Notes: generated by a model from the letters alone, not told the origin. A DNA stretch of 64,000 bases from Pseudomonadota bacterium (GCA_039818985.1 JBCBSU010000002.1:248001-312000); one strand, 5' to 3'. Numbered from the stretch's first letter, positions 9,161 through 17,521 are shown. Made by a program: numbers and translations.

Positions 9161-9179
9161 CTCGACTCCTTATTGCTGC

Positions 9180-9431
9180 TCAGGCGTCCTGCCGTGCGGC
9201 GCCGATTATCGCGGCCAGCTCGTCGCACAGCGCCAGCCGCTGCTTTTTCAACTCTTCGGCATGTTCGTCCGAACACGGCTCAATCTCCGCCTCGATGCGG
9301 TGAATGGCGCGGTTGACCTCATGATAACGCTCCGCCTGCCGCGCAAAATGCGCATCCTCGGTCTTGAGCCGATGAATGATCGCGGCATCGGCGGGAAATT
9401 CCTCCGCCAGTTCATGCGGCGTATGGGACAT
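9180..9431 (-). CDS. DUF465 / YdcH family protein
   Basis: 83 residues starting MSHTPHELAEEFP, with GGAG 8 bases before the ATG at 9431. The sequence HELAEEFPADAAIIHRLK...FARQAERYHEVNRAIHRIE...LKKQRLALCDELA is the typical short coiled-coil pattern of YdcH (DUF465) proteins, which are widespread in proteobacteria and of unknown function. It is the first gene of the leftward run that continues with the DksA-like, DUF952 and DsrE genes. Confidence 0.85.
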   Translation of the reverse strand: MSHTPHELAEEFPADAAIIHRLKTEDAHFARQAERYHEVNRAIHRIEAEIEPCSDEHAEELKKQRLALCDELAAIIGAARQDA

Positions 9432-9749
9432 GGGGCTGTTCTCCTGTTTTTGTTCTGATACCCGCATCATGACAGGCGAGTCGCCCGCGCGCTTTGCGCT
9501 GGATCAAAAATCGGCGGAAGGCTGTGAATCCGGCAAAAGGGGACACAGGGTGACACCCTGTCACCCTGTTGGCCTGGGTTGTGTCCTGCGAAAAAAACGG
9601 CGTGATTTAAGCGGCTTGTGGCCGCGCAGGCATCATGCGGTCGAGGGGGTAGCACTCTCCAGGGGAAATGGTGGCACAGGCGGATGCACGGGCGATAGAA
9701 AACAGGCCCGGATGATAGGCTATGCGGCGTGGTGCAGGACAGTTTGGGT

Positions 9750-9797
9750 GCCATCCGGCCACTATCGCGCTTCGGAGCGGGATGATTATTGGCGGTA
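9750..9797. repeat. Left copy of an imperfect 49-bp direct repeat
   Basis: The segment starting GCCATCCGG with the core TTCGGAGCGGGATGAT matches the segment at 10377-10425 (GCCATCCGG, then TTCGGAGCAGGATGAT) at roughly three quarters of positions by eye. The two copies have the same orientation and bracket the gene at 9873-10325. Confidence 0.55.
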
Positions 9798-9855
9798 AGG
9801 GCGCATGGGTGGCGCGAAAAGGGTTTGCAGAAACTGCGTGCATGGCGCATTGTTT

Positions 9856-9869
9856 TAAGATATATCTTA
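9856..9869. promoter_or_regulatory. 14-bp perfect palindrome, candidate operator
   Basis: TAAGATATATCTTA is a perfect palindrome ending 3 bases before the ATG at 9873. It is AT-rich in a GC-rich setting. Position over the ribosome site suggests a repressor operator; the regulator is unknown. Confidence 0.45.
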
Positions 9870-9872
9870 GAT

Positions 9873-10325
9873 ATGTCGAAGATAGACTCGATCGCCGTCC
9901 CACCCGATAGCCTGCTGGCCGAATTTGGCCCGACCCATGCCTATCGCGACTGCTTTGCGCGGTGCGTTGCGGGCCAAGTCAGCCTCGCCGACTTTATCGC
10001 GCGCTTTTATGGCAGTTGGGCGTTTCGGCCCGAGCGCCTGATTCTCGGATTAATCGGGCGCGGCGCATCCGATGCGGACGCGATCAGACTGGCCAACGCC
10101 GAGGCGCAGAGCTTTGCCGCATGGAATGTCGTGCAGCGGCGTGAGCGGGAAATTCTGCTCCAGGATTTTCGCGGCACCACCGCAAGCTGGCTGTCGGTGC
10201 AGCATCATGGGGATAGCACCACGCTGCTGTTCGGAAGCTGGGTCGGCCAGCCAGAGCGCGCCACGGTCAAAGCGCTGATGCCCTTCCACCGCTGGTATTC
10301 GCGGGTGTTGTTGGGCGGGGTTTAG
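9873..10325 (+). CDS. Conserved-looking hypothetical protein
   Basis: 150 residues from the ATG at 9873 (MSKIDSIAVPPDSLLAEFGP). Composition is that of a soluble protein: Arg, Ala and Trp rich, with AYRDCFARCVAGQVSLADFIARFYGSW near the start and WLSVQHHGDSTTLLFGSWV in the second half. There is no signal peptide or membrane segment. I do not recognise the family. The start is chosen because the upstream in-frame residues look non-coding and because the palindrome TAAGATATATCTTA abuts this ATG; no strong ribosome site is seen. It stands alone between divergent and convergent neighbours and is bracketed by the two direct repeats. Confidence 0.65.
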   Translation: MSKIDSIAVPPDSLLAEFGPTHAYRDCFARCVAGQVSLADFIARFYGSWAFRPERLILGLIGRGASDADAIRLANAEAQSFAAWNVVQRREREILLQDFRGTTASWLSVQHHGDSTTLLFGSWVGQPERATVKALMPFHRWYSRVLLGGV

Positions 10326-10376
10326 TCTCTGCGGTCACCCGGGCGGCTCGGGGAAGAAATTTCAAGCGCTGCTGTA

Positions 10377-10425
10377 GCCATCCGGTCGCTATGACGGTTC
10401 GGAGCAGGATGATCGTTGTCAGTTA
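10377..10425. repeat. Right copy of an imperfect 49-bp direct repeat
   Basis: Matches 9750-9797 in the same orientation; see that entry. It lies 52 bases after the stop of the hypothetical gene and before the 3' end of the AT-rich 524-codon gene. Confidence 0.55.
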
Positions 10426-10459
10426 GTGTTCATAGAAGCTCAAACATTACGACTTAAGA

Positions 10460-12034
10460 TCAAAAGTTTAAATGTGCTCCGCAATGACCTATTACAAGTT
10501 TACCCTCTGTCGATATCCACTCAAAGTGGATACGCAGCGTCTCTGTTTTGTTGCCGGCAGTTCCAATTTTCAAATGTTTCATCATTTCAATAGATTGGCC
10601 CTTATAAGAGAATATACGTCTTTGTTTTCCTTCTCGCGATATCGTATCTTTCTCTTTTGGAGCGTAACTATTGCCAAAACATTTCCTCGCATCCACATCA
10701 CCCTTACCGTTTAGTAGCGACGAGTAATAACTAGTTGAAAGATCCCAAAGCATTTGAAACGCTTTTCTCTTGTGCTTGAATATAGCAGAGTCACGAGCGC
10801 TTTCTATTGCAGTAGGAAGGACAACCACCCTATTAGGGAATATACTTGATATTATATTCAGAGATGTTTCTAGTGATGGCTCGCCTTCGTATAGATTATA
10901 AATGTCGTGTTCATTGATTGCTATAGAGGCGGCATTTGCTCCGCTCTGCAGACTTTCAACTGTTTGTCGTAAAGAGTAGTTTTCTTCTTTTAACAAGGCC
11001 TTTTCACTCTCTAAAACATCAATTTTGGCAGCCTCTTCATCCATTAACGACTCTGCCGTCTCTTTCTCCTCCATAGTATTTGCTAGTTCTAATTTCAGAG
11101 CCTCTATTTCTGCACTTTGCTTTGCCTCTCCTTCCTGATTTATGGCATCAGCAGCGGCCCTAGAGGCAGCTTGTCTTAAGAGACCGAGTCTCCAAAATCG
11201 TGTCCCACTTTCAGAATCTCGAAAGCCTAATGGCAGCACCTTCTTTGCAATCTCACGGCCTGCGTTTGGGTTCCACCCTGACTTTGGAGGTAACCATAAA
11301 GGATGCCGGTACGGATCATCATGTTGACTGTCTAAACCGGTAAGATAGATACGAGCTCCACCATTAAAGGTTGACAATTTCTTACCAACCAACCGAGTCA
11401 ATTCAAAACTAGGCTCTATCTTAAGGCTACGGAGATGAGCGGTACCAGATATACGCGAAGCTAGCTTTGCTAATTCGAATTGAGCACCATAGTCATCGTC
11501 AGTTGACACAACAACTACAGGCAGCCTCCTTTCAGGAAGACACAACAAATCAACAAGCTCTTCAACACCATCTTCATTTACTTCAATAAAATCATTTGAT
11601 AGCTGGGTAGCATCAGCTTCGGCAGCTAATTTTTCAATAACATCCCGTACTAATCTAGGCCGGCTTGGCTCAAAAGCTGTGTCCTTGGAATCATGTTGAC
11701 ACACTAACTGGGCACCAAATCGAGTTACATCTCCCGTTCTTGCTTCAACAAACAAGTCAGTAACCCACTGGCGATCAGCAGCCTTGTCACCTGTGTAGGT
11801 GACTTTTGCAGCCCATACCTTGCCTTTATTATCGTCAATGCTTGAAGCTGATATTTTTGCCAATGCTTTTTCAGCAGCAAATTCAAACGCCAATCCCATG
11901 CCAGCTTCTTCGGGTAGCTTTGCCCCTGCAGTGCGCTCCAACCAATTAGAGCACATACTTAAAGCAGTCTGATAAGCGTCCCGATCAGTGAGAACGAACG
12001 ATGTTCGAGATATTGGAGTAGAATGATAGGCCAA
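10460..12034 (-). CDS. AT-rich gene of unknown function, coiled-coil protein, behind nrdB
   Basis: 524 residues. Composition and codon use are clearly more AT-rich than the neighbours. Three regions can be seen: an alpha/beta N-terminal region to about 280 with a strand-rich core (LPVVVVSTDDDYG, ARIYLTGLDSQ); a coiled coil at about 305-365 (EIEALKLELANTMEEKETAES...LESEKALLKEENYSL); and a compact C-terminal domain at about 380-524 ending RIHFEWISTEGKLVIGHCG, which looks like a separate fold with two basic patches. I do not recognise a family. The start appears to be a TTG, 10 bases after the nrdB stop; the GGAG overlapping the end of nrdB could serve it. Foreign composition and lone position suggest recent acquisition, possibly a single-gene defence or toxin protein, but that is inference. 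Confidence 0.7.
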   Translation of the reverse strand: MAYHSTPISRTSFVLTDRDAYQTALSMCSNWLERTAGAKLPEEAGMGLAFEFAAEKALAKISASSIDDNKGKVWAAKVTYTGDKAADRQWVTDLFVEARTGDVTRFGAQLVCQHDSKDTAFEPSRPRLVRDVIEKLAAEADATQLSNDFIEVNEDGVEELVDLLCLPERRLPVVVVSTDDDYGAQFELAKLASRISGTAHLRSLKIEPSFELTRLVGKKLSTFNGGARIYLTGLDSQHDDPYRHPLWLPPKSGWNPNAGREIAKKVLPLGFRDSESGTRFWRLGLLRQAASRAAADAINQEGEAKQSAEIEALKLELANTMEEKETAESLMDEEAAKIDVLESEKALLKEENYSLRQTVESLQSGANAASIAINEHDIYNLYEGEPSLETSLNIISSIFPNRVVVLPTAIESARDSAIFKHKRKAFQMLWDLSTSYYSSLLNGKGDVDARKCFGNSYAPKEKDTISREGKQRRIFSYKGQSIEMMKHLKIGTAGNKTETLRIHFEWISTEGKLVIGHCGAHLNF

Positions 12035-12043
12035 AGTAGAAAT

Positions 12044-13099
12044 TTACTCCGCCGCAACCTCGGCCGCGTCGAACATATCCGGCCCCTCATCCTCGGCCTC
12101 GCAATTCGCCGCTTCGCCGGTTTTGGCTTTGCGGTTGTCGAAGGTCTCCCAGACATCGTTCCAGTTGCCGCGGGTGGCGCCTTTGGAATATTCGGTGGCG
12201 CGGGTTTCGAAGAAGTTGGCGTGCTCGACACCGTTTAGCAGCGGCGAGAGCCAGGGCAGCGGGTGTTCGTCGATCATATAGATCGGCTTGAGGCCCAGCT
12301 GGCCGAGACGCCAATCGGCGATATAGCGGATGTACTTCTTGATGTCCTTTGCGCGCATGCCCTCAACCGGGCCAAGCTCAAACGCCAGATCGATAAACGC
12401 ATCTTCCAGCCGCACGGTCTTCTGGCAGATATCGACAATATCCTCCTTCACCGCCTTGGTGAGGCACTGGCGCTCTTCGCAGAAGGTGTGGAACATCTTG
12501 ATAATGCCCTCACAATGCAGCGATTCATCGCGCACCGACCAGCTCACGATCTGGCCCATGCCCTTCATCTTGTTGAAGCGCGGGAAGTTCATCAGCATGG
12601 CGAAGCTGGCGAACAGCTGCAGCCCTTCGGTAAAGCCGCCGAACATCGCCAGGGTGCGGGCGATATCCTCGTCATTATCGACGCTGAACTGCTGCATATA
12701 ATCATGCTTGTCGGCCATTTCCTCATATTCGAGAAAGGCGGAATATTCGCTCTCGGGCATGCCGATGGTGTCGAGCAGGTGCGAATATGCCGCGATATGC
12801 ACCGTCTCCATATTGGAGAAGGCGGTGAGCATCATCTTGACCTCGGTCGGCTTGAACACCCGGCCATATTTGTCGTGATAGCAATCCTGCACCTCGACAT
12901 CCGCCTGGGTGAAGAAGCGGAAGATTTGCGTCAGCAGGTTGCGCTCATGCTCGGTGATCTTCTGCGCCCAGTCGCGGCAATCCTCACCCAGAGGCACTTC
13001 CTCGGGCATCCAGTGGATCTGCTGCTGGCGTTTCCAGAAATCATAAGCCCAGGGATATTCAAACGGCTTATAGGTCTTGCGGGCTTCCAATAGGGACAT
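12044..13099 (-). CDS. nrdB: Ribonucleotide reductase class Ia, beta subunit
   Basis: 351 residues. It holds the di-iron site and tyrosyl radical that start ribonucleotide reduction in the NrdA subunit. By spacing against the E. coli enzyme the ligands are D67 (ADVEV), E98 and H101, and the radical tyrosine is Y105 in ETVHIAAY. The tyrosine is present, so this is not the phenylalanine-type class Ic. The acidic C-terminal tail (EDEGPDMFDAAEVAAE) fits the peptide that docks on the alpha subunit. nrdA lies upstream on the same strand, but a palindromic element and a glycosyltransferase gene come between. An AT-rich gene follows within 10 bases. Confidence 0.96.
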   Translation of the reverse strand: MSLLEARKTYKPFEYPWAYDFWKRQQQIHWMPEEVPLGEDCRDWAQKITEHERNLLTQIFRFFTQADVEVQDCYHDKYGRVFKPTEVKMMLTAFSNMETVHIAAYSHLLDTIGMPESEYSAFLEYEEMADKHDYMQQFSVDNDEDIARTLAMFGGFTEGLQLFASFAMLMNFPRFNKMKGMGQIVSWSVRDESLHCEGIIKMFHTFCEERQCLTKAVKEDIVDICQKTVRLEDAFIDLAFELGPVEGMRAKDIKKYIRYIADWRLGQLGLKPIYMIDEHPLPWLSPLLNGVEHANFFETRATEYSKGATRGNWNDVWETFDNRKAKTGEAANCEAEDEGPDMFDAAEVAAE

Positions 13100-13240
13100 C
13101 GTTACGGCTCCTCATTACATCTCAAAATATAGGGATTCTGCGGAAAATTGAAAGCGCGGGCGCTGGTGCGCTGTGCTTTTCACTGTGGGTTGCTGTGGAT
13201 AGAGTCTTTTGTCCGGCCTCAAGCGCCGGGTGGAGGTTTT

Positions 13241-13501
13241 GTTTTCTCTCACCGCCTGTTCGCTGGCGCGAACGCCTCCGAGGGGGCGGCCTAAGGGCCG
13301 GCGGCCGGTCGGCCTTGCGGAACCTTTCGGTTCCGGCATTGCCAAAAATCGGGCCCGTGCTTTGCGGCACCTCGAACCCGCAGGGTTCGCAAGCGCGACC
13401 GCGCGTCGGCCGGTCAGGCCGCCCCTCGGAGGCATTCGCCGATAGGCGAATAAGCCGCGAGAGAAACAGAACCGCCAGCGAACAGGCCGTGAGAGCAAGA
13501 C
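13241..13501. repeat. Palindromic intergenic element of about 260 bp
   Basis: The outer arms TCTCACCGCCTGTTCGCTGG (from 13246) and CCAGCGAACAGGCCGTGAGA (to about 13495) are near-perfect inverted copies. Inside them GCCTCCGAGGGGGCGGCCT (13274-13292) pairs with AGGCCGCCCCTCGGAGGC (13417-13434). Smaller stems include GGAACC/GGTTCC near 13319 and CGAACCC/GGGTTCG near 13373, and a CGGGCCCG centre lies at 13350-13357. The right arm has an extra hairpin (TTCGCCGATAGGCGAA). All long frames across it are repeat artefacts. It fills the whole 410-base gap between nrdB and the glycosyltransferase. It looks like a dispersed palindromic repeat rather than a gene. Confidence 0.7.
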
Positions 13502-13509
13502 AGACTCCA

Positions 13510-14859
13510 TCACGCCACGGCCCTTTCGGCTTCAGGCTGCGACACCTTCTCACCCAGCACCTGGTCGATCAGCGCGTCGATCTTCTCGAACTGCAGCGCG
13601 CGGGCATAGGCGCGGGTCGGGGCTTCGGGCAGGTCGGGCACGCGACCGCCATTGGCCGCCTTCTGGTCGAGCCACTGGGTGAGCTGCGCCGCGATGGTCG
13701 GCGGGTCGTTCGACACCAGGCCAAAGCCGTCGGCGCGAATGATCTCCACCGCCTCGCCTTCCTCCGACCCGGTGGCCAGCATCGGCCGGCGCGCGCCGAT
13801 ATATTCGAACAGCTTGCCGGGGATGACGGCATTGCCGGCGGGACCGTGCGAGCGGCACACCAGCAGCGCATCGACGCGGCGCTCGATCGCCAGTATCTCG
13901 GCGCGCGGTACCAGCGCGCGAAACTCGACCGAGCCGAGCACGCCATGGTCCTTGGCGAGCCGGGTGACATAATCATATTCGTCATGGAAGAACAGCACCC
14001 GGACTTTCGCCGCCTGTTCGTCCCCAAGCAGCGCAATCGCGGCGAACAGTGCGCGCGGGTCGCGGCGACCGGCATAGATCACCCCGGCATGTATGATGGT
14101 CAGCCGATCCGGATCATAGGGCTTGGGGGTTGCGGCATCTCCTGTTGCCGGGGCAAAGTCATCGGGGTCGAGGCCATTATAGGCAAGGCAGACCGGCGCG
14201 TCGAAATGGCGCTGCAATTCGGCCACCGCGCCTTTGGTAACGCCGACAAAGGCATTGGCAGCGGGCAGGATACGCCGTGCCATACGATTGTTGAAAATCT
14301 CGGTGAGCCAGTGATGGCTGGTATAGGGATTGTCGATCCACAGGTCGCGCTGCTCGGAAATCCAGGGCAGACCGGTGGCGGCCCTGATCTTCGCCGCGGC
14401 GATATGCGCGCTGTTGGGCGGGCCGGAGGAATAGATAAGCGCCGGGGGCTTTTGCTGCGCCAGCGCGATGCCGCGCGCCGCCGCACGATTGGCCCAGTGT
14501 GGATTGTAGCGGTCAGGCATGGCCTGCAAATCCCATAATATGCGCCGCAACGGCCCGGGCATGGTCGCTCTGGGCTTTTCCGCGCCGCTCTTGTCGGCAG
14601 TGGTTCCCCCGGACGCGCCGGTATCGCGACCGTCGCGATCAATCGGCAGAAATTCCGGTGTCACCCCGTCCATTTCCAGCGGCTGGTGGATGCCATGGGC
14701 GCCGGGATTGGCCGCCGCCAGCACCGACACCTGCCGCCCGCTCTGCGCCCAGTGCCGCGCCAGCGCCCCGGTGCGCGCCGCCCCCGCCATGGCAAAAGGC
14801 GGAAAATTGGGCGTCACCATCAATATGCTGTCAGCCAGGTTGGTAGCAGTTTCCGGCAC
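13510..14859 (-). CDS. Glycosyltransferase family 4-like protein
   Basis: 449 residues with a GT-B fold. The N-terminal half starts ILMVTPNFPPFAMAGAARTGALA, the open loop typical of GT4 enzymes, and includes WISEQRDLW. The C-terminal half has the nucleotide-sugar binding region (IIHAGVIYAGRRDP...), VDALLVCRSHGPAGNAVIPGKLFEYIGARRPMLA with the conserved Lys and Glu, and ends near GLVSNDPP. The donor and acceptor cannot be read from sequence; cell-surface polysaccharide synthesis is likely. It sits between nrdA and nrdB on the same strand, an unusual place for such a gene. Confidence 0.85.
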   Translation of the reverse strand: MPETATNLADSILMVTPNFPPFAMAGAARTGALARHWAQSGRQVSVLAAANPGAHGIHQPLEMDGVTPEFLPIDRDGRDTGASGGTTADKSGAEKPRATMPGPLRRILWDLQAMPDRYNPHWANRAAARGIALAQQKPPALIYSSGPPNSAHIAAAKIRAATGLPWISEQRDLWIDNPYTSHHWLTEIFNNRMARRILPAANAFVGVTKGAVAELQRHFDAPVCLAYNGLDPDDFAPATGDAATPKPYDPDRLTIIHAGVIYAGRRDPRALFAAIALLGDEQAAKVRVLFFHDEYDYVTRLAKDHGVLGSVEFRALVPRAEILAIERRVDALLVCRSHGPAGNAVIPGKLFEYIGARRPMLATGSEEGEAVEIIRADGFGLVSNDPPTIAAQLTQWLDQKAANGGRVPDLPEAPTRAYARALQFEKIDALIDQVLGEKVSQPEAERAVA

Positions 14860-14986
14860 GTTTACATTCAGCCCTTGACGTTTTCGCTATAAGGCCCGGT
14901 CGCTTCATGTGCCGACCATGCACGCCTTTCTGCTGCCATTCCCACAAAAACCGGAATCCGGGACAATGAAGGCGGATGCATGCGGC

Positions 14987-15009
14987 CCCGGACCCGGATC
15001 AGGTCCGGG
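14987..15009. repeat. Short REP-like inverted repeat
   Basis: CCCGGACC (14987-14994) and GGTCCGGG (15002-15009) form a perfect 8-bp stem around CGGATCA, followed by ATGACGA. This GGATCAGGTCCGGGATGACG pattern resembles dispersed intergenic repeats of alphaproteobacteria. It lies just after the nrdA stop and may act as its terminator. Confidence 0.6.
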
Positions 15010-15036
15010 ATGACGACAGATTGAAGCCTGTCAGTC

Positions 15037-17094
15037 CTACTGACATGCCAGACATTCGTCATAATCGGTGCTCTCGGCGGTCGCCAGCTCGACCTGTTTC
15101 GGGTCGATGGTGTTGTCCGCCTCGACGCCACCGGCGAAACCGGCGCGCTGCACCGATTTGGAGCGCAGATAATAGAGCGATTTGATGCCCAGCTCCCAGG
15201 CGCGGAAGTGCAGCATCAGCAAGTCCCATTTATCGACATCGGCGGGGATGAACAGATTCAGCGACTGGGCCTGGTCGATATAGGGTGTACGATCAGCGGC
15301 GAGCTCGAGCAGCCAGCGCTGGTCGATCTCGAAGCTGGTCTTGAAGCTCTCTTTTTCTTCCGGTGTCAGGAAGTCGAGATGCTGGACACTGCCGCCCTGC
15401 TCCAGGATCGAGTTCCACACATTGGCGCTGTCCTTGGATTTCTCGCGCAGGATTTTCTCCAGATGCGGGTTCTTGACAATGAAGCTGCCCGACAGCGTCT
15501 TATGGGTATAGATATTCGCCGGGATCGGCTCGATACAGGCCGAGGCACCGCCACAGATGATCGAAATCGATGCGGTCGGCGCGATCGCCATCTTGCAGGA
15601 GAAGCGCTCCATCACGCCCTGATCGGCAGCATCAGGGCACGGGCCGCGCTCCTTGGCCAGCATCATCGAGGCTTCGCTCGCCTTGGCATGAATATGCTTG
15701 AAGATTTTGAGGTTCCACGACTTGGCGAGAGCGCTTTCAAAGCCGAGGCCACGCGCCTGCAGGAAGCTGTGAAAGCCCATGACGCCCATGCCGACCGAAC
15801 GCTCGCGCGCAGCGGAATATTTCGCCCGCTGCATCTCGTCGGGCGCGCGGTCGATATAGTCCTGCAGCACATTGTCGAGGAAGCGCATGACATCCTCGAT
15901 AAACATGTCGTCGACCGACCATTCATCCCATTTTTCGAGATTGAGCGAGGACAGACAGCACACCGCCGTGCGGTCCTCACCCAGATGGTCGCGACCTGTG
16001 GGCAGGGTAATTTCCGAACACAGATTCGAGGTGGAAACCTTGAGGCCAAGGTCGCGATGATGCCTGGGCATCATCCGGTTCACCGTATCGTTGAAGATGA
16101 TATAAGGCTCGCCGGTGGCCAGCCGTGTCTCGACCAGCTTCTGGAACAGCGAACGCGCATCGACAGAGCCGCGCACCTCACCGGTCTTGGGCGATTTCAG
16201 CTCGAATTCCGCGCCATCGCGCACCGCTTCCATAAACTCGTCGGTGACCAAAACGCCATGGTGCAGGTTGAGTGCCTTGCGGTTGAAATCGCCCGAAGGC
16301 TTGCGGATTTCGAGAAATTCCTCAATCTCCGGATGGCTGATATCAAGATAGCAAGCCGCCGAACCCCGACGTAGCGAGCCTTGGCTGATAGCCAGTGTCA
16401 GCGAGTCCATCACCCGGACAAACGGGATGATGCCGCTGGTCTTGCCATTCAGGCCCACCGGCTCACCAATGCCGCGCACACTGCCCCAATAGGTGCCAAT
16501 GCCGCCGCCCTTGCTGGCGAGCCAGACATTCTCGTTCCAGGTGTTGACGATGCCATTCAGGCTGTCATCGACACTGTTGAGATAACAGCTGATCGGCAGG
16601 CCGCGACCGGTGCCGCCATTGGAGAGCACCGGGGTTGCCGGCATAAACCACAGGTTCGAGATATAATCATAGAGCCGCTGGGCATGGTCCTGATCATCGG
16701 CATAGGCATCGGCGACGCGGGCAAACAGGTCCTGAAAGCTCTCATTGGGCAGCAAATAGCGGTCGCGCAGGGTCTCCTTGCCGAAGTCGGTCAGATTGTC
16801 GTCGCGCGCATCGTCGGTCTTGATGGTGAACCGGCGCGCATTGACCTTCTTGCTGTCCGGCGTCTTTTTGGCGGACGCGTTCTTGGCCGTCTTTTCGGGG
16901 CTGTCTTCTATCAGCATCGCCTCACTCGCATTGCCCTGATCCGGACGTTCACCGCCGGCTTTTATCGCGCCATCATGAGGACGCTCCATTACCTCGGCAT
17001 CACCGTCCGTTTTTGCTTCACTACCTGCCATAATCTCACCCTTGTCCTGAGCATCTTCGCCGAGGACGCTTTCCGTGGTATCCCTAAAATCCAT
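15037..17094 (-). CDS. nrdA: Ribonucleotide reductase class Ia, alpha subunit
   Basis: 685 residues from the ATG at 17094 (MDFRDTTESV). It reduces ribonucleoside diphosphates using the radical from NrdB. Conserved parts: the redox-active C170 in ISCYLNSVDDSLNG, the NLCSEI block with the radical Cys and Glu, CCLSSLNL, and the C-terminal CLAC pair that is recharged by thioredoxin or glutaredoxin. Residues 1-86 are acidic and low in complexity (Glu, Asp, Lys, Ala) and do not resemble an ATP-cone. The enzyme therefore appears to lack the usual N-terminal activity-regulating site. The gene is separated from nrdB by a glycosyltransferase gene. Confidence 0.95.
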   Translation of the reverse strand: MDFRDTTESVLGEDAQDKGEIMAGSEAKTDGDAEVMERPHDGAIKAGGERPDQGNASEAMLIEDSPEKTAKNASAKKTPDSKKVNARRFTIKTDDARDDNLTDFGKETLRDRYLLPNESFQDLFARVADAYADDQDHAQRLYDYISNLWFMPATPVLSNGGTGRGLPISCYLNSVDDSLNGIVNTWNENVWLASKGGGIGTYWGSVRGIGEPVGLNGKTSGIIPFVRVMDSLTLAISQGSLRRGSAACYLDISHPEIEEFLEIRKPSGDFNRKALNLHHGVLVTDEFMEAVRDGAEFELKSPKTGEVRGSVDARSLFQKLVETRLATGEPYIIFNDTVNRMMPRHHRDLGLKVSTSNLCSEITLPTGRDHLGEDRTAVCCLSSLNLEKWDEWSVDDMFIEDVMRFLDNVLQDYIDRAPDEMQRAKYSAARERSVGMGVMGFHSFLQARGLGFESALAKSWNLKIFKHIHAKASEASMMLAKERGPCPDAADQGVMERFSCKMAIAPTASISIICGGASACIEPIPANIYTHKTLSGSFIVKNPHLEKILREKSKDSANVWNSILEQGGSVQHLDFLTPEEKESFKTSFEIDQRWLLELAADRTPYIDQAQSLNLFIPADVDKWDLLMLHFRAWELGIKSLYYLRSKSVQRAGFAGGVEADNTIDPKQVELATAESTDYDECLACQ

Positions 17095-17177
17095 GACCGC
17101 TCCCAATGTTCCACATTCGTTCGAGTCGGAGCGCGAAATCTCCGAATAGCATTTTACCGGAACGGCTGGGTAAAAAC

Positions 17178-17186
17178 TTATCCCCA
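17178..17186 (+). promoter_or_regulatory. DnaA-box-like site upstream of nrdA
   Basis: TTATCCCCA differs from the consensus TTATCCACA at one base. It lies 84 bases upstream of the nrdA start in the 584-base gap shared with the fumarase gene. Two more similar sites lie at 17522-17545. Confidence 0.35.
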
Positions 17187-17280
17187 AGCACCCCGTTTGA
17201 ATGGCGGCTTTCAGGACGCAACAAAGTAGACGCAAAAATGCTGTTTGCAGCCGTTTTGCGTGGTCAGCCAAATTGGCTGC

Positions 17281-17298
17281 CATACTATAGTTGGTATG
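17281..17298. promoter_or_regulatory. Inverted repeat upstream of nrdA, candidate regulator site
   Basis: CATAC-N8-GTATG is a perfect 5-bp inverted repeat with an AT-rich middle (TATAGTTG), 190 bases before the nrdA start. A second TATAG-containing site (CACCTATAGTG) lies 35 bases further out. The pair recalls NrdR boxes in layout, but neither spacing nor consensus fits exactly. Confidence 0.35.
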
Positions 17299-17355
17299 CC
17301 CCCAACCGCTCTATACCACCTATAGTGCCTGAAATGATTTCCAACGCAAGAGGGT

Positions 17356-17482
17356 AAATGACAGTTTAAGGACTCGGTTCGTCGCATGCCCGATTCGCTT
17401 CACCGCATCGGATTCATGCGGTTAGGCCGCGACGCGTGGAGTTGAGCGGCATTCCCAAATCGCAAGCGCAAAATGACAGTTT
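17356..17482. repeat. Two copies of a 12-base direct repeat
   Basis: AAATGACAGTTT occurs at 17356-17367 and again at 17471-17482, 115 bases apart, between the divergent nrdA and fumarase genes. Exact repetition of 12 bases in so short a gap suggests two binding sites for one regulator. Confidence 0.4.
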
Positions 17483-17500
17483 CGAGAAATTTTCTGCATG

Positions 17501-17520
17501 GCTGTCGAAAACCCGACAGC
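17501..17520. promoter_or_regulatory. Hairpin upstream of the fumarase gene
   Basis: GCTGTCG (17501-17507) and CGACAGC (17514-17520) form a perfect 7-bp stem with a 6-base loop (AAAACC). It may be an operator or an attenuating hairpin; there is no T-run on either side strong enough for a terminator. Confidence 0.35.
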
Positions 17521-17521
17521 A

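Larger units (their letters stand above)
9432..9872. other. Intergenic stretch with repeats, no gene seen
   Basis: No convincing coding frame. It holds a perfect 8-bp inverted repeat with one-base spacer (ACAGGGTG 9545-9552, CACCCTGT 9554-9561), a second direct copy of CACCCTGT at 9562-9569, the left copy of a 49-bp imperfect direct repeat (9750-9797) and, at its right end, a 14-bp perfect palindrome described separately. Confidence 0.6.

Noticed and set aside
13115-13553. Two minus-strand frames in the palindromic element
   Set aside because: They are made of the inverted repeat arms; the sequence is explained as a palindromic element.
13195-14538. Long plus-strand frame across the palindromic element and glycosyltransferase gene
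   Set aside because: It is the shadow of the GT-B glycosyltransferase on the other strand plus repeat sequence; no ribosome site and no family.
17281-17330. NrdR boxes upstream of nrdA
   Set aside because: Two TATAG-containing sites exist, but their spacing (35 bases) and sequence do not fit the NrdR consensus well enough.
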